Shown: positions 50,520 through 63,719 of the stretch, one piece after another
Layout of the letters: every line of letters begins with the position of its first letter
How positions within the stretch are numbered: position 1 is the stretch's first letter
Assembly: GCA_963921935.1 (NCBI GenBank)
Contig: OY998180.1
Coordinates: 248,001 to 312,000, forward strand
Direction of reading: 5' to 3'
Source: Galeruca laticollis
Lineage: Eukaryota; Arthropoda; Insecta; Coleoptera; Chrysomelidae
DNA: 64,000 nucleotides
Notes under the pieces: model-generated
The model's database searches: none
The model's input: only the letters and a program-made list of their open reading frames with translations
What the model was told of the DNA's origin: nothing
Position numbers and translations under genes: made by a program

Positions 50520-53500
50520 AATTGAAAATAAATTCAATATATCTGAAATCGTTTGTAGTATATATCAGTACACTATTGATTTTATAGTAAGAATATTAGT
50601 CTCTGAAAAACATTTTAAAATCGAAATAAATCATAATAAAACCAACTCATTTTGTTCTCACCCTCACTACAAACGATCTAGATAATTGTGGTCGCATTTC
50701 AATTTTTTCAGTAGACATTGTGAATTACTTTAATATATCCAAAATCGTGTGTAGTATATATCAGTTCACTTTTGAATTTGTAGTAAAAATATTGGTCTCT
50801 GCAAAACATTAGATAATAAAACCAATTTATTCTGATCTCACTCTTACTATAAACGATGTAGATAATTGTGGTAGCATTTCAATTTTTTCAATAGACATTG
50901 TGATACTCACCAAATAAAATTATCCATGGAATCATTGACACCACAGCAGCTAAATTGAAAATCAACTCAATATATCTGAAATCGTTTGTAGTATATATCA
51001 TAACACACTTGAATTTGTACTACAACCGATGTAGATAATTGTGGTAGCATTTTAATTTTTTCAGTAGGTATTGTGATACTCAAAAAATAAAATTATCCAT
51101 TAAATCATTGACACCACATCAAATAAAATCGAAAATCACTTTAATAAATGTAAAATCGTTTGTAATATATATCAGATCACTTTTGAATTCGTAGTAAAAG
51201 TATTGGTCTCTGAAAAACATTTGATAATAAAACCAATTTATTCTGATCTCACCCTTACTATAAACGATGTAGATAATTGTGGTAGCATTTTAAATTTTTC
51301 AGTAGACATTGTGATACACTAAAAATAAAATTATCCATTAAATCATGGACACCACAGCAGATAAAATTGAGAATTACTTTAATATATCTAAAATCGTTTG
51401 TAGTATATATCATTACACTATTGATTTTATAGTAAGAATATTAGTCTCTAAAAAACATTTGAAAATCGAATTAACCAATAATAAAACCAACTCATTTTGA
51501 AATCACCCTCACTACAAACGATCTAGATAATTGTGGTCGCATTTCAATTTTTTCAGTAGACATTGTGATACACGAAAAATAAAATTATATATTAAATCAA
51601 TAACACCACATCAGATAAAATTGAAAATACCTTCAATCCATCTAAAATCGTTTGTAGTATATATCAGAGCACTTTTGAATTTGTTGTAAGAGTATTAGTC
51701 TCTGAAAAACATTTAAAAATCAAATTACCCGATAATAAAACCAACTCATTTTGATCTCACCCTCACTACAAACGATGTAGATAATTGTGGTAGCATTCCA
51801 ATTTTTTCAGTAGACATTGTGATACACGAAAAATAAAATTATTTAATAAATCAATAACACCACATCAGTTAAAATTGAAAATAATTTTAATACATCTAAA
51901 ATCGTTTGTAGTATATATCAGAACACTTTTGAATTTGTAGTAAAAATATTGGTCTCTGAAAAACATTGGATAATAAAACCAATTTATTCTGATCTCACCG
52001 TTACTATAAACGATGTGGATAATTGTGGTAGCAGTTTAATTTTTTCAGTAGAAATTGTGATACTCACCAAATAAAATTATCCATTGAATCATTGACACCA
52101 CAGCAGCTAAATTGAAAATCAACTCAATATATCTAAAATCGTTTGTAGTATATATCATAACACTCTTGAATTTGTACTACAACCGATGTAGATAATTGTG
52201 GTAGCATTTTAATTTTTTCAGTAGGTATTGTGATACTCAAAAAATAAAATTATCCATTAAATCATTGACACCACATCAGATAAAATCGAAAATCACTTTA
52301 ATAAATGTTAAATCGTTTGTAATATATATAAGATCACTTTTGAATTCGTAGTAAAAGTATTGGTCTTTGAAAAACATTGGATAATAAACCAATTTATTCT
52401 GATCTCACCCTTACTATAAACTATGTGGATAATTGTGGTAGCATTTTAATTTTTTCAGTAGAAATTGTGATAATCACCAAATAAAATTATCCATTGAATC
52501 TTGGACACCACAGCAGCTAAATTGAAAATCAATTCAATATATCTGAAATCGTTTGTAGTATATATCATAACACTCTTGAATTTGTACTACAACCGATGTA
52601 GATAATTGTGGTAGCATTATAATTTTTTCAGTAAGTATTGTGATACTCAAAAAAAAATAATCCATTAAATCATTGACACCACAGCAGATAAAATTGAGAA
52701 TTACTTTGATATATCTTAAATCGTTTGTAGTATATATCTTGATTTTATAGTAAAAATATTAGTCTCTAAAAAACATTTGAAAATCAAATTACCCGATAAT
52801 AAAACCAACTCATTTTGATCTCACCCTCACTACAAACGATGTAGATAATTGTGGTAGCATTTCAATTTCTTCAGTAGACATTGTGATACACGAAAAATAA
52901 AATTATACATTAAAGCAATAATACCACATCAGATAAAGTTGAAAATCACTTCAATCCATCTAAAATCGTTAGTAGTATATATCAGAACACTTTTGAATTT
53001 GTAGTAAAAATATTGGTCTCTGAAAAACATTGGATAATAAAACCAATTTATTCTGATCTCACCGTTACTATAAACGATGTGGATAATTGTGGTAGCATTT
53101 TAATTTTTTCAGTAGAAATTGTGATATTCACCAAATAAAATTATCCATTGAATCATTGACACCACAGCAGCTAAATTGAAAATCAACTCAATATATCTGA
53201 AATCGTTTGTAGTATATATCATAACACTTTTGAGTTTGTAGTAAAAATATTGGTCTCTGAAAAACATTGGATAATAAAACCAATTTATTCTGATCTCACC
53301 CTTACTATAAACGATGTAGATAATTGTGGTAGCATTTTAATTTTTTCAGTAGACATTGTGATACTCACAAAATAAAATTATCCACTGAAACATTGACACC
53401 ACAGCAGCTAAATTAAAAATCAATTCAATATATCTGAAATCGTTTGTAGTATATATCATAACACTCTTGAATTTGTACTACAAACGATGTAGATAATTGT

Positions 53501-53930
53501 GGTAGCATTTTAAATTTTTCAGTAGGCATTGTGATACTCAAAACATAAAATTATCCATTGAATCATTGACACCACAGCAGATAAAATTGAGAATTACTTT
53601 AATATATCGAAAATCGTTTGTAGTATATATCAGTACACTCTTGATTTTATAGTTAGCGTATTAGTCTCTGAGAAACAGTTAAAAATCGAATTAACCGATA
53701 ATAAAACCAACTCATTTTGATCTCCCCCTCACTACAAACGATGTAGATTATTGTGGTAGTATATATCAGAACACTTTTGAATTTGTAGTAAAAATATTGG
53801 TCTCTGCAAAACATTGGATAATAAAACCAATTTATTCTGATCTCACCCTTACTATAAACGATGTAGATAATTGTGATAGCATTTTAAATTTTTCAGTAGA
53901 CATTGTGATACACTAAAAATAAAATTGTCC
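50520..53930. repeat. 3.4-kb duplicated block, partner 58,390-61,800
   Basis: Constant offset 7,870 over 3.4 kb, the longest clear duplication in the window. Markers: tcatggacacc, two agatcacttttgaattcg units 1,157 bp apart (51,176 and 52,333), aatacattaaag-type attaaagcaataatacc, the 9-bp-deleted tatatatcttgatttta (52,735), gtagattattgtggtagtat (53,745), and aacataaaattatcc. Within it two M-L-L-M-S HOR copies stand in tandem. Confidence 0.88.
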
Positions 53931-56100
53931 AATAAATCATTGACACCACAGCAGCTAAAATTGAAAATCAATACAATATATCTAAAATCGTTTGTAGTAT
54001 ATATCAGAACACTCTTGAATTTGTACTACAAACGATGTAGATAATTGTGGTAGCATTTTAATTTTTTCAGTAGGGATAGTGATACTCAAAAAATAAAATT
54101 ATCCATTAAGTCATTTACACCACAGCAGATAAAATTGAGAATTACTTTAATATATCTAAAATCGTTTGTAGTATATATCAGTACACTTTTGAATTTGTAG
54201 TAAAAATATTGGTCTCTGAAAAACATTGGATAATAAAACCAATTTATTCTGATCTCACCGTTACTATAAACGATGTAGATAATTGTGGTAGCATTTTAAT
54301 TTTTTCAGTAGACATTGTGATACTCACCAAATGAAATTATCCATTGAATCATTGACACCACAGCAGCTAAATTGAAAATCAACACAATATATCTGAAATC
54401 GTTTGTAGTATATATCATAACACTCTTGAATTTGTACTACAACCGATGTAGATAATTGTGGTAGCATTTTAATTTTTTCAGTAGGTATTGTGATACTCAA
54501 AAAATAAAATTATCCATTAAGTCATTTACACCACAGCAGATAAAATTGAGAATTACTTTAATATATCTAAAATCGTTTGTAGTATATATCAGTACACTTT
54601 TGAATTTGTAGTAAAAATATTGGTCTCTGAAAAACATTGGATAATAAAACCAATTTATTCTGATCTCACCGTTACAATAAACAATGAAGATAATTGTGGT
54701 AGCATTTTAATTTTTTCAGTAGACATTGTGATACTCACCAAATGAAATTATCCATTGAATCATTGACACCACAGCAGCTAAATTGAAAATCAATTCAATA
54801 TATCTAAAATCGTTTGTAGTATATATCAGAACACTCTTGAACTTGTACTATAAACGATGTAGATAAATGTGGCAGCATTTTAATTTTTTCAGTAGACATT
54901 GTGATACTCACAAAATAAACTTATCCATTGGATCATTGACACCACAGCAGCTGAATTGAAAATCAATTCAATATATCTGAAATCGTTTGTAGTATATAAC
55001 ATAACACTCTTGAATTTGTACTACAAACGATGTAGATAATTGTGGTAGCATTTTAATTTTTTCAGTAGGCATTGTGATACTCGAAAAATAAAATTATCCA
55101 TTAAATCATTGACACCACAGCAGATAAAATTGAGAATTACTTCAATATATCTAACATCGTTCGTAGTATCTATCAGTACACTCTTGATTTTATAGTAAGA
55201 ATATTAGTTTCTGAAAAACAGTTAAAAATCGTATTAACCGATAATAAAACCAACTCATTTTGATCTCACCCTCACTACAAACGATGTAGATAATTGTGGT
55301 CGCATTTCAATTTTTTCAGTAGACATTGTGATACACGAAAAATAAAATTATACATTAAATCAATAACACCACATCAGATAAAATTAAAAAACACTTCAAT
55401 CCATCTAAAATGTTTTGTATTATATATCAGAACACTTTTGAATTTGTAGTAAAAATATTGGTCTCTGGAAAACATTGGATAATAAAACCAATTTATTCTG
55501 ATCTCAACCTTACTATAAACGATGTAGATAATTGTGATAGATTTTAAATTTTTCAGCAGACATTGTGATACACTAAAAATAAGATTATCCATCAAATCAT
55601 TGACACCACAGCAGCTAAAATAGAAAATCAATTCAATATATCTAAAATCGTTTGTAGTATATGTCAGAACACTCTTGAATTTGTACTACAAACGATGTAT
55701 TGAATCATTGACACCACAGCAACTAAAATTGAAAATAAATTCAATATATCTGGAATCGTTTGTAGTATATATCAGTACACTATTGATTTTATAGTAAGGA
55801 TATTAGTCTCTGAAAAACATTTGAAAATCGAAATAACCCATAATAAAACCAACTCATTTTGTTCTCACCCTCACTACAAACGATCTAGATAATTGTGGTC
55901 GCATTTCAATTTTTTCAGTAGACATTGTGAATTACTTTAATATATCCAAAATCGTGTGTAGTATATATCAGTTCACTTTTGAATTTGTAGTAAAAATATT
56001 GGTCTCTGAAAAACATTGGATAATAAAACCAATTTATTCTGATCTCACCCTTACTATAAACGATGTAGATAATTGTGGTAGCATTTTAATTTTTTCAGTA
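53755..56100. repeat. HOR block copy 2 (copy 1 at 48.55 kb, copy 3 at 56.5 kb)
   Basis: It starts at the fused junction tgtggtagtatatatcag (about 53,752). The first part is repeated at 56,504-57,100 (offset 2,749), the second at 56,540-58,014 (offset 2,338). The 411-bp offset change equals M plus S (237+174): that pair, present here at about 54,360-54,770, is absent from copy 3. Confidence 0.85.
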
Positions 56101-58015
56101 GACATTGTGATACTCACAAAATAAAATTATCCACTGAAACATTGACACCACAGCAGCTAAATTAAAAATCAATTCAATATATCTGAAATCGTTTGTAGTA
56201 TATATCATAACACTCTTGAATTTGTACTACAAACGATGTAGATAATTGTGGTAGCATTTTAAATTTTTCAGTAGGCATTGTGATACTCAAAACATAAAAT
56301 TATCCATTGAATCATTGACACCACAGCAGATAAAATTGAGAATTACTTTAATATATCTAAAATCGTTTGTAGTATATATCAGTACACTCTTGATTTTATA
56401 GTAAGCGTATTAGTCTCTGAGAAACAGTTAAAAATCGAATTAACCGATAATAAAACCAACTTATTTTGATCTCCCCCTCACTACAAACGATGTAGATTAT
56501 TGTGGTAGTATATATCAGAACACTTTTGAATTTGTAGTAAAAATATTGGTCTCTGCAAAACATTGGATAATAAAACCAATTTATTCTGATCTCACCCTTA
56601 CTATAAACGATGTAGATAATTGTGATAGCATTTTAAATTTTTCAGTAGACATTGTGATACACTAAAAATAAAATTGTCCAATAAATCATTGACACCACAG
56701 CAGCTAAAATTGAAAATCAATACAATATATCTAAAATCGTTTGTAGTATATATCAGAACACTCTTGAATTTGTACTACAAACGATGTAGATAATTGTGGT
56801 AGCATTTTAATTTTTTCAGTAGGCATAGTGATAATCAAAAAATAAAATTATCCATTAAGTCATTTACACCACAGCAGATAAAATTGAGAATTACTTTAAT
56901 ATATCTAAAATCGTTTGTAGTATATATCAGTACACTTTTGAATTTGTAGTAAAAATATTGGTCTCTGAAAAACATTGGATAATAAAACCAATTTATTCTG
57001 ATCTCACCGTTACTATAAACGATGTAGATAATTGTGGTAGCATTTTAATTTTTTCAGTAGACATTGTGATACTCACCAAATGAAATCATCCATTGAATCA
57101 TTGACACCACAGCAGCTAAATTGAAAATCAATTCAATATATCTAAAATCGTTTGTAGTATATATCAGAACACTCTTGAACTTGTACTATAAACGATGTAG
57201 ATAAATGTGGCAGCATTTTAATTTTTTCAGTAGACATTGTGATACTCACAAAATAAACTTATCCATTGAATCATTGACACCACAGCAGCTGAATTGAAAA
57301 TCAATTCAATATATCTGAAATCGTTTGTAGTATATAACATAACACTCTTGAATTTGTACTACAAACGATGTAGATAATTGTGGTAGCATTTTAATTTTTT
57401 CAGTAGGCATTGTGGTACTCGAAAAATAAAATTATCCATTAAATCATTGACACCACAGCAGATAAAATTGAGAATTACTTCAATATATCTAACATCGTTC
57501 GTAGTATCTATCAGTACACTCTTGATTTTATAGTAAGAATATTAGTTTCTGAAAAACAGTTAAAAATCGTATTAACCGATAATAGAACCAACTCATTTTG
57601 ATCTCACCCTCACTACAAACGATGTAGATAATTGTGGTCGCATTTCAATTTTTTCAGTAGACATTGTGATACACGAAAAACAAAATTATACATTAAATCA
57701 ATAACACCACATCAGATAAAATTAAAAAACACTTCAATCCATCTAAAATGTTTTGTATTATATATCAGAACACTTTTGAATTTGTAGTAAAAATATTGGT
57801 CTCTGGAAAACATTGGATAATAAAACCAATTTATTCTGATCTCAACCTTACTATAAACGATGTAGATAATTGTGATAGATTTTAAATTTTTCAGCAGACA
57901 TTGTGATACACTAAAAATAAGATTATCCATCAAATCATTGACACCACAGCAGCTAAAATAGAAAATCAATTCAATATATCTAAAATCGTTTGTAGTATAT
58001 GTCAGAACACTCTTG
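56101..58015. repeat. HOR block copy 3
   Basis: 56,100-56,510 repeats 53,351-53,761 (offset 2,749) and 56,540-58,014 repeats 54,202-55,676 (offset 2,338). At 58,015 the S spacer (cactcttg) joins the L cassette (attttatattaag), and the offset to the earlier copy falls to 2,230. The 108-bp truncated unit present at 55.7 kb has therefore been removed exactly. Confidence 0.85.
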
Positions 58016-58860
58016 ATTTTATATTAAGAATATTAGTCTCTGAAAAACATTTGAAAATCGAAATAACCCATAATAAAACCAACTCATTTTGTTCTCACCC
58101 TCACTACAAACGATCTAGATAATTGTGGTCGCATTTCAATTTTTTCAGTAGACATTGTGAATTACTTTAATATATCCAAAATCGTGTGTAGTATATATCA
58201 GTTCACTTTTGAATTTGTAGTAAAAATATTGGTCTCTGCAAAACATTGGATAATAAAACCAATTTATTCTGATCTCACTCTTACTATAAACGATGTAGAT
58301 AATTGTGGTAGCATTTCAATTTTTTCAATAGACATTGTGATACTCACCAAATAAAATTATCCATGGAATCATTGACACCACAGCAGCTAAATTGAAAATC
58401 AACTGAATATATCTGAAATCGTTTGTAGTATATATCAGTACACTATTGATTTTATAGTAAGAATATTAGTCTCTGAAAAACATTTGAAAATCGAAATAAC
58501 CCATAATAAAACCAACTCATTTTGTTCTCACCCTCACTACAAACGATCTAGATAATTGTGGTCGCATTTCAATTTTTTCAGTAGACATTGTGAATTACTT
58601 TAATATATCCAAAATCGTGTGTAGTATATATCAGTTCACTTTTGAATTTGTAGTAAAAGTATTGGTCTCTGCAAAACATTGGATAATAAAACCAATTTAT
58701 TCTGATCTCACTCTTACTATAAACGATGTAGATAATTGTGGTAGCATTTCAATTTTTTCAATAGACATTGTGATACTCACCAAATAAAATTATCCATGGA
58801 ATCATTGACACCACAGCAGCTAAATTGAAAATCAACTGAATATATCTGAAATCGTTTGTA
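58016..58860. repeat. 433-bp tandem duplication (196-bp unit plus M)
   Basis: 58,016-58,440 recurs at 58,449-58,873 with a 433-bp offset, equal to 196 + 237. Both have atatccaaaatcgtgtg, cagttcac, ctcactcttactat, ttttcaatagac, ccatggaatc and atcaactgaatat. Only a few bases differ, such as agtaaaagtattgg in the second, so it is among the youngest duplications here. Confidence 0.87.
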
Positions 58861-61800
58861 GTATATATCATAACACACTTGAATTTGTACTACAACCGAT
58901 GTAGATAATTGTGTTAGCATTTTAATTTTTTCAGTAGGTATTGTGATACTCAAAAAATAAAATTATCCATTAAATCATTGACACCTCATCAAATAAAATT
59001 GAAAATCACTTTAATAAATGTAAAATCGTTTGTAATATATATCAGATCACTTTTGAATTCGTAGTAAAAGTATTGGTCTCTGAAAAACATTTGATAATAA
59101 AACCAATTTATTCTGATCTCACCCTTACTATAAACGATGTAGATAATTGTGGTAGCATTTTAAATTTTTCAGTAGACATTGTGATACACTAAAAATAAAA
59201 TTATCCATTAAATCATGGACACCACAGCAGATAAAATTGAGAATTACTTTAATATATCTAAAATCGTTTGTAGTATATATCATTACACTATTGATTTTAT
59301 AGTAAGAATATTAGTCTCTGAAAAACATTTGAAAATCGAATTAACCAATAATAAAACCAACTCACTTTGATCTCACCCTCACTACAAACGATCTAGATAA
59401 TTGTGGTCGCATTTCAATTTTTTCAGTAGACATTGTGATACACGAAAAATAAAATTATATATTAAATCAATAACACCACATCAGATAAAATTGAAAATAC
59501 CTTCAATCCATCTAAAATCGTTTGTAGTATATATCAGAACACTTTTGAATTTGTTGTAAGAGTATTAGTCTCTGAAAAACATTTAAAAATCAAATTACCC
59601 GATAATAAAACCAACTCATTTTGATCTCACCCTCACTACAAACGATGTAGATAATTGTGGTAGCATTCCAATTTTTTCAGTAGACATTGTGATACACGAA
59701 AAATAAAATTATTTAATAAATCAATAACACCACATCAGTTAAAATTGAAAATAATTTTAATACATCTAAAATCGTTTGTAGTATATATCAGAACACTTTT
59801 GAATTTGTAGTAAAAATATTGGTCTCTGAAAAACATTGGATAATAAAACCAATTTATTCTGATCTCACCGTTACTATAAACGATGTGGATAATTGTGGTA
59901 GCAGTTTAATTTTTTCAGTAGAAATTGTGATACTCACCAAATAAAATTATCCATTGAATCATTGACACCACAGCAGCTAAATTGAAAATCAACTCAATAT
60001 ATCTAAAATCGTTTGTAGTATATATCATAACACTCTTGAATTTGTACTACAACCGATGTAGATAATTGTGGTAGCATTTTAATTTTTTCAGTAGGTATTG
60101 TGATACTCAAAAAATAAAATTATCCATTAAATCATTGACACCACATCAGATAAAATCGAAAATCACTTTAATAAATGTTAAATCGTTTGTAATATATATA
60201 AGATCACTTTTGAATTCGTAGTAAAAGTATTGGTCTCTGAAAAACATTGGATAATGAACCAATTTATTCTGATCTCACCCTTACTATAAACTATGTGGAT
60301 AATTGTGGTAGCATTTTAATTTTTTCAGTAGAAATTGTGATACTCACCAAATAAAATTATCCATTGAATCTTGGACACCACAGCAGCTAAATTGAAAATC
60401 AATTCAATATATCTGAAATCGTTTGTAGTATATATCATAACACTCTTGAATTTGTACTACAACCAATGTAGATAATTGTGGTAGCATTTTAATTTTTTCA
60501 GTAAGTATTGTGATACTCAAAAAAAAATAATCCATTAAATCATTGACACCACAGCAGGTAAAATTGAGAATTACTTTGATATATCTAAAATCGTTTGTAG
60601 TATATATCTTGATTTTATAGTAAAAATATTAGTCTCTAAAAAACATTTGAAAATCAAATTACCCGATAATAAAACCAACTCATTTTGATCTCACCCTCAC
60701 TACAAACGATGTAGATAATTGTGGTAGCATTTCAATTTCTTCAGTAGACATTGTGATACACGAAAAATAAAATTATACATTAAAGCAATAATACCACATC
60801 AGATAAAGTTGAAAATCACTTCAATCCATCTAAAATCGTTAGTAGTATATATCAGAACACTTTTGAATTTGTAGTAAAAATATTGGTCTCTGAAAAACAT
60901 TGGATAATAAAACCAATTTATTCTGATCTCACCGTTACTATAAACGATGTGGATAATTGTGGTAGCATTTTAATTTTTTCAGTAGAAATTGTGATATTCA
61001 CCAAATAAAATTATCCATTGAATCATTGACACCACAGCAGCTAAATTGAAAATCAACTCAATCTATCTGAAATCGTTTGTAGTATATATCATAACACTTA
61101 TGAGTTTGTAGTAAAAATATTGGTCTCTGAAAAACATTGGATAATAAAACCAATTTATTCTGATCTCACCCTTACTATAAACGATGTAGATAATTGTGGT
61201 AGCATTTTAATTTTTTCAGTAGACATTGTGATACTCACAAAATAAAATTATCCACTGAAACATTGACACCACAGCAGCTAAATTAAAAATCAATTCAATA
61301 TATCTGAAATCGTTTGTAGTTTATATCATAACACTCTTGAATTTGTACTACAAACGATGTAGATAATTGTGGTAGCATTTTAAATTTTTCAGTAGGCATT
61401 GTGATACTCAAAACATAAAATTATCCATTGAATCATTGACACCACAGCAGATAAAATTGAGAATTACTTTAATATATCTAAAATCGTTTGTAGTATATAT
61501 CAGTATACTCTTGATTTTATAGTAAGCGTATTAGTCTCTGAGAAACAGTTAAAAATCGAATTAACCGATAATAAAACCAACTCATTTTGATCTCCCCCTC
61601 ACTACAAACGATGTAGATTATTGTGGTAGTATATATCAGAACACTTTTGAATTTGTAGTAAAAATATTGGTCTCTGCAAAACATTGGATAATAAATTCAA
61701 TTTATTCTGATCTCACCCTTACTATAAACGATGTAGATAATTGTGATAGCATTTTAAATTTTTCAGCAGACATTGTGATACACTAAAAATAAAATCATCC
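58390..61800. repeat. Second copy of the 50.5-kb block
   Basis: Partner of 50,520-53,930 at offset 7,870. Private changes include acacctcatc, cactttgatctc, aataatgaaccaat, atctatctgaaatcg, cttatgagtttg and gtagtttatatc. The match ends at about 61,790, where this copy reads aaaatcatccattg and the partner aaaattgtccaat. Confidence 0.88.
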
Positions 61801-63719
61801 ATTGAATCATTGACACCAGAGCAGCTAAAATTGAAAATCAATTCAATATATCTAAAATCGTTTGTAGTATATATCAGAACACTCTTGAATTTGTACTACA
61901 AACGATGTAATTGTGGCAGCATTTTAATTTTTTCAGTAGACATTGTGATACTCACAAAATAAAATTATCCACTGAAACATTGACACCACAGCAGCTAAAT
62001 TAAAAATCAATTCAATATATCTGAAATCATTTGTAGTATATATCATAACACTCTTAAATTTGTACTACAAACGATGTAGATAATTGTGGTAGCATTTTAA
62101 TTTTTTCAGTAGGCATTGTGATACTCAAATAATAAAATTATCCATCAAATCATTGACACCACAGCAGATAAAATTGAGAATTACTTTAATATATCTAAAA
62201 TCGTTTGTAGTATATATCAGAACATTTTTGAATTTGTAGTAAAAATATTGGTCTCTGAAAAACATTGGATAATAAAACCAATTTATTCTGATCTCACCGT
62301 TACTATAAACGATGTGGATAATTGTGGTAGCATTTTAATTTTTTCAGTAGAAATTGTGATATTCACCAAATAAAATTATCCATTGAATTATTGACACCAC
62401 AGCAGCTAAATTGAAAATCAACTCAATATATCTGAAATCGTTTGTAGTATATATCATAACACTCTTGAATTTGTACTACAAACGATGTAGATAATTGTGG
62501 TAGCATTTTAATTTTTTCAGTAGGCATTGTGATACTCAAAAAATAAAATTATCCATTAAATCATTGACACCACAGCAGAAAAAGTTGAGAATTACTTTAA
62601 TATATCTAAAATCGTTTGTAGTATATATCAGTACACTCTTGATTTTATAGTGTATTATTAGTCTCTGAAAAACATTTAAAAATCGAATTAACCGATAATA
62701 AAACCAACTCATTTTGATCTCACCCTCACTACAAACGATGTAGGTAATTGTGGTCGCATTTCAATTTTTTCAGTAGACATTGTGATACACGAAAAATGAA
62801 ATCATACATTAAATTAATAACAACACATCAGATAAAATTGAAAAACACTTCAATCCATCTAAAATCGTTTGTAGTATATATCAGAACACTTTTGAATTTG
62901 TTGTAAGAGTATTAGTCTCTGAAAAACATTTAAAAATCAAATTACCCGATAATAAAACCAACTCATTTTGATCTCACCGTCACTACAAACGATGTAGATA
63001 ATTGTGGTCGCATTTCAATTTTTTCAGTAGTCATTGTGAATTACTTTAATATATCTAAAATCGTTTGTAGTATATATCAGTACACTCTTGATTTTATAGT
63101 AAGAATATTAGTCACTGAAAATCAGGTGAAAATCGAATTAACCGATAATAAAACCAACTCATTTTGATCTCCCCCTCACTACAAACGATGTAGATAATTG
63201 TGGTAGCATTTAAATTTTTTCAGTTGTGATACATGAACAATAAAATTATACATTAAATCAATAACACCACATCAGATAAAATTGAAAATCACTTTAATAC
63301 ATCTAAAATCGTTTGTAGTATATATTAGAACACTTTTGAATTTGTAGTAAAAATATTGGTCTCTGAAAAACATTGGATAATAAAACCAATTTATCCTGAT
63401 CTCACCCTCACTACAAACGATGTAGATGATTGTGGTCGCATTTCAATTTTTTCGGTAGGCATTGTGGTACACGAAAAATAAAATTATACATTAAATCAAT
63501 AACAGCACATCAGATAAAATTGAAAAGCACTTCAATCCATCTAAAATCGTTTGTAGTATACATCAGAACACTTTTGAATTTGTTGTAAGAGTATAAGTCT
63601 CTGAAAAACATTTAAAAATCAAATTACCCGATAATAAAACCAACTCATTTTGATCTCACCCTCACTACAAACGATGTAGATAATTGTGGTCGCATTTCAA
63701 TTTTTTCAGTAGACATTGT
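61801..63719. repeat. Mixed S, M and L units with links to 10.2 and 29.4 kb
   Basis: Units in order: S with gatgtaattgtgg (5 bp lost near 61,908), M, S, M, S, then L units. 62,387-62,877 is the partner of 10,200-10,690. 63,078-63,340 is the partner of 29,430-29,690. A 196-bp-type junction lies near 63,033. Confidence 0.72.
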
